Shown here: positions 27,735-35,151 of the stretch, piece after piece
How the letters are laid out: each line of letters opens with the position of its first letter
Position numbering within the stretch: position 1 is the stretch's first letter
Assembly: GCA_030065655.1 (NCBI GenBank)
Contig: JASJDT010000007.1
Coordinates: 1 to 35,151, forward strand
Length of the DNA: 35,151 nucleotides
DNA from: Desulfocapsaceae bacterium
GTDB lineage: Bacteria > Desulfobacterota > Desulfobulbia > Desulfobulbales > Desulfocapsaceae
Reading direction: 5' to 3'
Translations under genes and position numbers: made by a program
Notes under the pieces: generated by a model
The model's input: only the letters and a program-made list of their open reading frames with translations
What the model was told of the DNA's origin: nothing
Databases searched by the model: none

Positions 27735-29651
27735 TCATAGCGGCAGGACAAAGCTGAACTTTGTTCCCTCACCTTCTTGTGTATCTACCTTCACTTCACC
27801 ATTGTGATCATCAACAATTGCTCTATGGACCATGGATAAGCCTTGACCCGTTCCCTTTCCCACTGTTTTTGTAGTGAAAAACGGATCAAAGATTTTATCG
27901 ATGATCGATTCGGGGATACCGGTTCCGCTATCATCTACCGTTACCATCACCCCCTTTTCAACCTGCCTTGTGGTAATGGTGATAGTCCCCATTTCCTGCT
28001 GTCCCTGCGCTATTTTTGCGATTATCGCGTGGGCGGCGTTGATAATGAGATTGAGAACTACCTGTTTAATTTGGCCGGAGAAGAGGGGAATAAGCGGCAA
28101 ATTATCGGCAAAGTCGAGTTTCATCTCGGCACAGGTTTTCCACTCATTCCTCGACACTGTTACTGTGCTTTCGATGATCCGATTGAGGTTTTCCGGCTGT
28201 TTTTCTTTGCTGCCCGGATGAGAAAATTCCTTCATGGCCTTGACAACGGTGGAGATACGTTCGAGTCCTTCCAGGGTACCTTGTACCGCCTTACCCGTCT
28301 CTTCCGTTATGTATTCAAGATCAATTTCCTCTTCAAATTCTCGGATATTCCGGGTTTCTTCGGAAAATTCTCCTTTTTCCTGTACTGCCTTGATAAGTGT
28401 CTGATTACGGTTGTTCAGTTCGTTTAAGTCAACAAGCACTTCTTCAATAAATTTGGTATTATCGGTAACATACTGAACAGGAGTGTTGATCTCGTGGGCA
28501 ATCCCGGCAGCCAGCGTACCGATTGCTTCCAGCTTATTTGCTTGCAGCAACTGCCTCTCCATCTCCAATTCTTTGGTTATGTCCCGCTTAATCGCCACAT
28601 AGTTAATGATGTTGCCATCACTGTCTTTGACAGGTGAAATAGTCCCATCCTCTTCGAAGATTTCGCCCTGCTTGTTTCTGTTCTTGAAACGTCCTCTCCA
28701 GACTTTGCCACTTTTAATGGTTTGCCACATGTCCTGAAAAAATTCCCGGTCGTGAAGACTACTATTCAAAATGTTTGGATTTTTTCCTAACGCTTCCTTA
28801 GATGTATAGCCGGTACAGTTTTCAAATGCTGGATTAACATAAATGATCTCCGGAACAGTATTGGTTATGACAATAGCCTCAGCGGTGTTCTCAATGGCGG
28901 CAACCAGTCTGCTCTGCATCGCCTGCAGCTGATCTTTAATGGCTAATTCCTGGCTTAAGGTCTCATTTAACTCGAGCAGCTCGGCCGTGCGTTCCCTTAC
29001 TTTCCGTTCGAGTTGGAGTTGATGGGTCTCCAGCTGCGTTTTTACTTGTTCCAACTCTGCGGTTTGTTTTTTTTGGATCAAATTAAGGTAACCCATATTT
29101 GAAATCTCATTGGCCATAAGCCAGAGAAAATCGAGGATCTTTTCAAACCGCTCGGTGGTCAGTTTCGGCATATCATGAAATGACCGCACCATTTCTTCTT
29201 CATCCGCCCCTATCTCTCGGGAGTATTCCCGTATTCGCCTCTCATCGACCTCGCGAGTGTGGTATTGGCCGGTGAGCCAGTTGGCAATATGTTTACCATC
29301 AACGATAATGGGTGCGGCCGCATCGGTGAAACCACAGCTTAAACATTGTCTATGAAGAGGTTCCATCAACCTGGCTGCTTCAAGACCGAGATTCTTTCCA
29401 GAATTTTTACAGTTTGCCATCCCCTTGGTTGTCGCCCGAACCATGGTACAAACACCACAATGATTGCTTGGTTTGGTTATCGGTGTTCCATCTATTTCGG
29501 TAATGGTGGAGGCAACCCCATTGGCTTCGGCAAAGGAATCCTGAATGAGCTGTAGCTTTTCATGGCTAATGAGGTCTGTCAGGCGGTATGGGAGGTTTTC
29601 CTTTTCTGCTGTCTTGTCTTGCAAAATTTCCGGATAATATTGATTTTTCAT
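27735..29651 (-). CDS. PocR-domain PAS histidine kinase
   Basis: [36 protein letters not shown]...[21 protein letters not shown]...[13 protein letters not shown] is a PocR ligand-binding domain; [24 protein letters not shown]. Confidence 0.92.
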   Translation of the reverse strand: MKNQYYPEILQDKTAEKENLPYRLTDLISHEKLQLIQDSFAEANGVASTITEIDGTPITKPSNHCGVCTMVRATTKGMANCKNSGKNLGLEAARLMEPLHRQCLSCGFTDAAAPIIVDGKHIANWLTGQYHTREVDERRIREYSREIGADEEEMVRSFHDMPKLTTERFEKILDFLWLMANEISNMGYLNLIQKKQTAELEQVKTQLETHQLQLERKVRERTAELLELNETLSQELAIKDQLQAMQSRLVAAIENTAEAIVITNTVPEIIYVNPAFENCTGYTSKEALGKNPNILNSSLHDREFFQDMWQTIKSGKVWRGRFKNRNKQGEIFEEDGTISPVKDSDGNIINYVAIKRDITKELEMERQLLQANKLEAIGTLAAGIAHEINTPVQYVTDNTKFIEEVLVDLNELNNRNQTLIKAVQEKGEFSEETRNIREFEEEIDLEYITEETGKAVQGTLEGLERISTVVKAMKEFSHPGSKEKQPENLNRIIESTVTVSRNEWKTCAEMKLDFADNLPLIPLFSGQIKQVVLNLIINAAHAIIAKIAQGQQEMGTITITTRQVEKGVMVTVDDSGTGIPESIIDKIFDPFFTTKTVGKGTGQGLSMVHRAIVDDHNGEVKVDTQEGEGTKFSFVLPL

Positions 29652-29916
29652 GGTCGTCGTGGGTTACAGGTTGATATCCTCTATTTCCAGGTATAAAAGG
29701 GCTTCTCTTTGTTGTATCGTCTTTTTGAGCAATCTCCAAATTTTTTTACTGATCAACTATTGAAGTATTTCTGGATGAAGACCTTTTGAAAAGCTCTCCT
29801 GCTGGCTACTCCCCGACGTGATCAAGTCCAGAAATTGACCCGAATCCTTCTCGCCCTTGGTCCGTCTCCGTGCTACACTATTAAAAAGTCTCTGCATAGA
29901 TATGGAGGAACAGATG

Positions 29917-30903
29917 GTTAATAGTGATCCCATTTATGATGTGATAATTGTCGGTGCAGGCATAGCTGGTCTTACCGCTGCCAGGAAACTGCAGTCGTAC
30001 GGACGCCGCATTTTGGTGCTGGAAAAAAGCAGGGGAGTAGGCGGACGGATGGCCACCAGGCGCTCCGGAGATGCCGCTTTTGATCATGGCGCCCAGTTTA
30101 TCACTGCCCGGGAAAACAACTTTATCAATTGGCTGAACACTCTGGAAGAAAGGGGTGTTGTGGCCAAATGGTTCAGTGGAGAATCCGGTGAAGACAGACA
30201 CCCACGATGGCGCGGTGTTCCGGGAATGAACGCTATGGCCAAGCATTTAAGCAAAGGCATAGATATCAGACTGGAGAGCAAAGTCATTGCCTTGGAGAAA
30301 CAGGGATACGACTGGCATGTTCATTTTCAAAATCATGAGTATCATATTACCTCCACAGCCATTCTCCTCACTCCCCCCGTACCGCAGACTCTCGAATTAC
30401 TCGAATTCCTCCAGCCCAGCATGTCTGAGAAAGCACAAACGTTATTGACTAAATTTACCTACGAACGATGTCTGGCCGTTCTGGCAAGATTAACCGAACC
30501 GACGCATCTCAGTCCACCGGGATTTTTAAGAAAGCCGAGTACCAATATCAGCTGGCTTGCTGACAATCAACTCAAGGGCGTTTCAAAAGTGCCTGCCGTG
30601 ACCATACATGCCACTGCCGACTTCAGCCTGCGCCACTGGCAGGAAAATCGGGAGCACATAACCGAGATGCTTCTCCAGGAGGCCAGCGAGCATCTCAACC
30701 TGAAGATCAAGGACTGTCAAGTCCATGGCTGGAAGTACAGTAAACCGCAATACATCCATGAACTGCGCTCCTTTGAACTTTTTCGGCAACCGCATTTGAT
30801 TCTTGCCGGTGATGCTTTTGGTGGGCCACGCGTGGAAGGTGCCTCACTTTCTGGCTGGGATGCTGCCGAACGTCTCGAAGAAGAAATGCGCAGCAGAGGT
30901 TAA
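29917..30903 (+). CDS. FAD-dependent oxidoreductase (renalase-like amine oxidase family)
   Basis: DVIIVGAGIAGLTAARKLQSYGRRILVLEKSRGVGGRMATRRSGDAAFDHGAQFITAR; C-terminal LILAGDAFGGPRVEGASLSGWDAAE. Start could also be 29902. Confidence 0.88.
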   Translation, partial: VNSDPIYDVIIVGAGIAGLTAARKLQSYGRRILVLEKSRGVGGRMATRRSGDAAFDHGAQFITARENNFINWLNTLEERGVVAKWFSGESGEDRHPRWRGVPGMNAMAKHLSKGIDIRLESKVIALEKQGYDWHVHFQNHEYHITSTAILLTPPVPQTLELLEFLQPSMSEKAQTLLTKFTYERCLAVLARLTEPTHLSPPGFLRKPSTNISWLADNQLKGVSKVPAVTIHATADFSLRHWQENREHITEMLLQEASEHLNLKIKDCQVHGWKYSKPQYIHELRSFELFRQPHLILAGDAFGGPRVEGASLSGWDAAERLEEEMRSRG

Positions 30904-31045
30904 CCCAAACATTGCTCAAAAATAGAATTATTACATACAACAAAGCGCCACTAACATGTCTTATTATGGGTTTATTACCCTTGATAGTGAGTATACCGTA
31001 AGAGAAAAAAACCGTTTTCAGACGTCATGTTCGGTAATATACTGG

Positions 31046-31531
31046 TTAAGGGTTTAGCGCTTCAGTTTCGCATAATAGTTCAGTAATCGCATTGTAAACA
31101 TCCCTAAGGTAGACGACTCCCACCACTTTACCATCCAGGGCAACAACGGGAAGTCTGCGAATTTGCTCGGCCAGTAGTCTGTCTGCACAACGTAGAATGG
31201 AATCATTGGTGCGAATGATTCGCACATCTTCTGTCATGACATCCCTGACATGGAGATTTTTTGTTTTAGCAATACTGGTCTGCCGCAATCCTTCCCATGA
31301 AATTCTGCTGTGATCCTCCTCAAAAAACATTTCCGAGGGGATAATTGCCCTGAGAATATCTGTGGTAGAGACGATACCCGCCAGTTTCTTCTCGGAATCC
31401 AGAACTACGATGGCATTGACCGACAGACCGTGGCCACGCTTGGCCCTGTGCATTATGGTTATTGCTTCGTGCAGTGTCATTTCCGGGGTTAGCCAATAAC
31501 TCAGTGTTTCCATAACGTCGATTACTTTCAT
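31046..31531 (-). CDS. CBS-domain pair protein
   Basis: Two CBS-like repeats (LAGIVSTTDILRAI; VVGVVYLRDVYNAI; VRDVMTEDVRII). Confidence 0.9.
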   Translation of the reverse strand: MKVIDVMETLSYWLTPEMTLHEAITIMHRAKRGHGLSVNAIVVLDSEKKLAGIVSTTDILRAIIPSEMFFEEDHSRISWEGLRQTSIAKTKNLHVRDVMTEDVRIIRTNDSILRCADRLLAEQIRRLPVVALDGKVVGVVYLRDVYNAITELLCETEALNP

Positions 31532-31793
31532 GACTCCTCCTCTTCTCCAGAAATGGTTGTGGATAGTATATTAATGATCAAAAACCATATGTTTTCCCGG
31601 GAAAACCAGCTAGCATATTCAATAGTAGCACAAGCAACCTCTGTTTCAAATATCCTGATACAATATATAATGAATATCTATGTGTGGTCATATGTCTCCC
31701 CACCTATTGACATTTGTCTATTCCTGTCGTTACTTTACAGGTATAATCGTATCGAAATATCAAAATGATTCATCCCATCCTTTGGCAACGATC

Positions 31794-32336
31794 ATGAGCC
31801 ACGACCACTTCCATCATCTTGTTTATGGTACCCTTCATGATTACCTCAACGGTGAGGAACTTACCGATACCGATGATGAACGGATTCGCCAGGATATCAG
31901 TCGATATATGGTGGAAGATCGTGGTTATAACAAAAAAGAACTCATTCCCCGCCTCTACATTGAAACCTTGTTTACTATAAACTTCGTGAGGTCGACTATT
32001 GAGCTTACTGTTGAAATACAAGGAAAATGGTTCATGATTATTCGCTACGGCCCGGGTTCATTAGTGAGCCGGGAAAGATCAGCGATTGCTGCTGCCAGAG
32101 TGCTTCACCCCGACTACCAGATCCCGCTGGCAGTGGTCACCAACGGCCGTGATGCAGAATTAATTGATACAGCCACTGGCAAGATTCTCGGGAATGGGTT
32201 AGAATCGATCCCTGATCGAGTTCAAGCGGAGTCACTGCTCACCACTCTTGAATTTCCTGCCAGACAGAAAGACCCTGAACTGGAACGAGAAAAACGCATT
32301 CTCAATGCGTTCGATGTGGAGCGATGCTGCCTGTAG
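31794..32336 (+). CDS. Type I restriction R-protein N-terminal (HSDR_N)-like stand-alone protein
   Basis: RQDISRYMVEDRGYNKKELIPRLYIE...KWFMIIRYGPGSLVSRERSAIAAARVLHPDYQIPLAVVTNGRDAELIDTATGKIL resembles HSDR_N domains. Start at MSHDHF. Confidence 0.7.
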   Translation: MSHDHFHHLVYGTLHDYLNGEELTDTDDERIRQDISRYMVEDRGYNKKELIPRLYIETLFTINFVRSTIELTVEIQGKWFMIIRYGPGSLVSRERSAIAAARVLHPDYQIPLAVVTNGRDAELIDTATGKILGNGLESIPDRVQAESLLTTLEFPARQKDPELEREKRILNAFDVERCCL

Positions 32337-32469
32337 CCGCATATCCGCGGGAATGAATCAATTATTATCTTTTCCCTTCAGCCAGCTTCCCAAAAGCTGC
32401 TGATAGAACTATACGAAAACAGCAATCCGTTAAAAATTTTACCATATCTCTATCATCCGAGGAACAAAG

Positions 32470-33816
32470 ATGGCTAATCAGGCAGAATGGAACAAGTCAA
32501 GCTGGAAAAATTTCACCGCCCTGCAGCAACCCAACTGGCCAAACGATGAGGAAGTAAAAAAGGTACTTGATAACCTCGCCACCTTGCCACCCCTGGTATT
32601 TGCCGGTGAGATCAGATCACTCAAGGAACTTCTCGCCAAGGCTGTAACCGGCGATGCCTTTCTCCTGCAGGGAGGTGACTGCTCGGAAAACTTCTCTCAA
32701 GTCACCGCCCCGAAGATTCGGGAAACATTGAAGGTTCTTCTGCAGATGGCTATTGTACTTACCTATGCCGGTGGTAAACCAGTTATCAAGGTCGGCCGTA
32801 TTGCTGGACAGTTTGCCAAACCACGCTCTGCGGACACTGAAACCATCGACGGTAAGACCTATCCCTCCTACCGGGGCGATATGGTTAACCAGGCGGAATT
32901 CACCGAGGAGGCCCGTGTTCCCAATCCCAAATTTATGCTCAAGGGCTATAATATGGCCGCTTCGACCCTTAATCTGCTACGTGCCTTCACTCGTGGCGGC
33001 TACGCCGCACTGCACCGGGTCCAGGCCTGGAACCAGGAATTTGTAGTGCAGTCTCCAATGGGCAGATCGTACAATCGGCTCGCCAAACAGATTGATCATG
33101 CCATCCGTTTCATGAATACCATCGGCATACCCACCGATATTCCGCAGGTCAACCAGACTCAGCTGTTCACCTCCCATGAAGCGCTGCTGCTCGGCTATGA
33201 AGAGGCCCTGACCCGCAATGACTCTACCACTGGTGATTGGTATGACTGTTCTGCCCATATGCTCTGGATAGGGGAGCGGACCAGACAGGTTGACGGCGCC
33301 CACGTGGAGTTTCTCAAAGGCGTCCACAATCCTATCGGTGTCAAGATCGGGCCGACCTACGATCTTGAGGAAATTAAACGTCTTATTGACGCTCTCAACC
33401 CTGAAAACGAGCCCGGAAGATTGACCCTGATTACCCGTCTCGGCCTGAAAAACGTGGAGAAGGTGCTGCCACCTCTGCTACGGGAAGCCAAGAGGGAAGG
33501 CTATAATATTGTCTGGAGCTGTGATCCAATGCACGCTAACACCTATACCACTGAATCCGGGACAAAAACCAGAAATTTCAATGACATATTTGCTGAGATC
33601 ACTTGCTTTTTTGAAGCCCACTGGTCGGAGGGCACAACGCCAGGTGGGGTGCATCTTGAAATGACCGGTGAAAATGTTACCGAATGCACCGGCGGAGCCC
33701 GTAATATTATAGATGAAGAATTGGCAAATAACTATCTCACCACCTGCGATCCCCGCCTCAACGCTGAACAGAGCCTGGAAGTGGCCTTTCAAATCGCCGA
33801 GATGATCAGAAGCTGA
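32470..33816 (+). CDS. Class II 3-deoxy-7-phosphoheptulonate (DAHP) synthase
   Basis: FLLQGGDCSENF, VIKVGRIAGQFAKPRS, YRGDMVN, GVKIGPTYDLEE, WSCDPMHANT, GGVHLEMTGENVTECTGG. Confidence 0.96.
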   Translation: MANQAEWNKSSWKNFTALQQPNWPNDEEVKKVLDNLATLPPLVFAGEIRSLKELLAKAVTGDAFLLQGGDCSENFSQVTAPKIRETLKVLLQMAIVLTYAGGKPVIKVGRIAGQFAKPRSADTETIDGKTYPSYRGDMVNQAEFTEEARVPNPKFMLKGYNMAASTLNLLRAFTRGGYAALHRVQAWNQEFVVQSPMGRSYNRLAKQIDHAIRFMNTIGIPTDIPQVNQTQLFTSHEALLLGYEEALTRNDSTTGDWYDCSAHMLWIGERTRQVDGAHVEFLKGVHNPIGVKIGPTYDLEEIKRLIDALNPENEPGRLTLITRLGLKNVEKVLPPLLREAKREGYNIVWSCDPMHANTYTTESGTKTRNFNDIFAEITCFFEAHWSEGTTPGGVHLEMTGENVTECTGGARNIIDEELANNYLTTCDPRLNAEQSLEVAFQIAEMIRS

Positions 33817-33879
33817 AAATTTTGCTTCATCGTGAGGAAGCTGTTCTGCCATTGATTGTTTCCTTAGTCCACCTAGTCA

Positions 33880-33904
33880 GGATTTCTCATGAAGTGAGAA
33901 ATCC
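33880..33904. terminator. Stem-loop between DAHP synthase and degP (10-bp perfect stem, 5-nt loop)
   Basis: GGATTTCTCA-tgaag-TGAGAAATCC; no U-tract follows, so intrinsic terminator function is uncertain. Confidence 0.45.
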
Positions 33905-34058
33905 AGGCTACTGTTCCATCTCCAATTCGTCCCACCTTAAAATTACATTTCGGTAATCTTGCTTGACGACCGGTTGATCGGTCATACATTTACCTCCAGG
34001 AAAAAAGCAGAAATTCAGCTAATTACCACAAAAATCCACTTCTTTAAGGTGACTATTC

Positions 34059-35151
34059 ATGGAAAAAACAATACATATCAATCACCAGGCAGTTGGTCTG
34101 TTGGCTGCCCTGCTGGTTCTCGTTACGCTGATGCTACCGGGCTTGGTAAAGGCGGCCGAAGAAGAAACGGCAATATTACGCCAAACCTCGAAGGCATTTT
34201 CTTCGGTGGTGAAGCAGGCCACACCAGCTGTCGTCCACGTGCAAGTGGAAAAAACCGTGAGATCATCACAGTCTGGTCCGCAATTTAACAACCCCTTTTT
34301 TGAACGTTTTTTTGGACCTGACTTTCAACGCCAGTTTCCTCAGCAACCCAGACGCCAGAAGCAACGCGGTCAGGGTTCCGGATTCATCATCAGCGAGGAT
34401 GGCTATATTCTTACCAATAACCACGTAGTCGCCGATGCTGATACCATCACCGTAACCATGTCTGACAACAAGAAAATCGATGCCAAACTCATCGGCAGTG
34501 ATCCACAGTCCGATGTGGCCCTCATTAAGATTGAAAACGGTATGGATATGCCTGTTCTTCCTTTGGGCGACTCAGATGCCCTAGAGGTTGGTGAGTGGGT
34601 AATTGCCATTGGCAACCCTTTTGGCCTGGAGCAGACGGTAACCGTTGGTGTGGTCAGTGCTAAAGGAAGAAGCAGGGTCGGTATCAACGAATATGAGAAT
34701 TTCATCCAAACAGATGCTGCAATCAATCCTGGCAACTCAGGCGGTCCAATGCTGAATATCGACGGCGAAGTCGTCGGCATAAACTCCGCCCTTTTTTCCC
34801 GTACCGGTGGTTACATGGGTATCGGTTTTGCCATCCCCATCAACATGGTTAAAGCTATCAACGACCAACTACAAAAGCACGGTAAGGTCACGAGAGGATG
34901 GCTTGGTGTGGCTATTCAGGATATCAGCGAGGAACTTGCTGAATCCTTCAACCTCGATGAAGCTCGAGGCATCCTGGTCAGCGAAGTACAAAAAGACTCA
35001 CCGGCAGAGAAATCAGGTGTTGAGCAGGGTGATGTGATCGTTGAACTAGATGGCACCGAGTTGGCCAACGTCAATGATCTGCGTAACAGAATCGCCCTTA
35101 TCATTCCGGGCACAGAAGCCAAGCTCACCGTTATTCGCAACGGAAAAGAAA
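34059..35151 (+). CDS. degP: Do/DegP/HtrA-family periplasmic serine protease, partial (runs off right edge)
   Basis: Absent from the ORF track because no stop lies in the window. MEKTIHINHQAVGLLAALLVLVTLMLPGLVKA signal peptide, NNHVV, SDVALIKI, GNSGGP catalytic triad, start of a PDZ domain (RGWLGVAIQDI). Confidence 0.95.
   Translation, partial: MEKTIHINHQAVGLLAALLVLVTLMLPGLVKAAEEETAILRQTSKAFSSVVKQATPAVVHVQVEKTVRSSQSGPQFNNPFFERFFGPDFQRQFPQQPRRQKQRGQGSGFIISEDGYILTNNHVVADADTITVTMSDNKKIDAKLIGSDPQSDVALIKIENGMDMPVLPLGDSDALEVGEWVIAIGNPFGLEQTVTVGVVSAKGRSRVGINEYENFIQTDAAINPGNSGGPMLNIDGEVVGINSALFSRTGGYMGIGFAIPINMVKAINDQLQKHGKVTRGWLGVAIQDISEELAESFNLDEARGILVSEVQKDSPAEKSGVEQGDVIVELDGTELANVNDLRNRIALIIPGTEAKLTVIRNGKE

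Noticed and set aside
1-35151. CRISPR array, tRNA/rRNA genes or transposon
   Set aside because: No regularly spaced direct repeats, tRNA-like or rRNA-like sequence, or transposase/integrase coding sequence was seen by eye; tRNAscan-SE and an IS search would be needed for certainty.

Overview
The window is dense and mostly co-directional, and looks like an anaerobic respiratory Desulfobacterota (probably Desulfobulbales-like); the taxonomy is inferred from gene content. (1) Positions 1-224 form a perfect 99-bp inverted repeat that folds a truncated rnfG back on itself, most likely a contig-end or amplification foldback chimera. (2) Minus strand: zinc-ribbon protein, membrane-anchored octahaem cytochrome c, rnfC, rnfD, rnfG (truncated). 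(3) Minus strand 17485->4528: a long co-directional array with a TusA-like protein lacking the catalytic Cys, an HdrC-HdrB fusion split in the ORF track by an in-frame TGA that I read as selenocysteine, MetF-like #2, a double-module HdrA, MvhD, MetV, MetF #1, a CheY-like receiver, an ACT-repeat protein, two histidine kinases and a small membrane protein. It has a strong sigma-54 -24/-12-like promoter and a divergent sigma-54 activator. (4) An NMT1/THI5-type sensor hybrid kinase. (5) A plus-strand signalling array: REC-degenerate-HD-GYP, REC-PAS-HK, REC-HDOD, REC-degenerate-HD-GYP, facing a PocR-PAS-HK. (6) FAD oxidoreductase, CBS-pair protein, HSDR_N-like protein, class II DAHP synthase, and a DegP/HtrA protease running off the right edge. 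I saw no CRISPR array, tRNA, rRNA or transposase. The strongest lead is the selenocysteine-containing HdrCB / double-HdrA / MvhD / MetFV module, a candidate electron-confurcating or -bifurcating methylene-THF reductase system next to Rnf.
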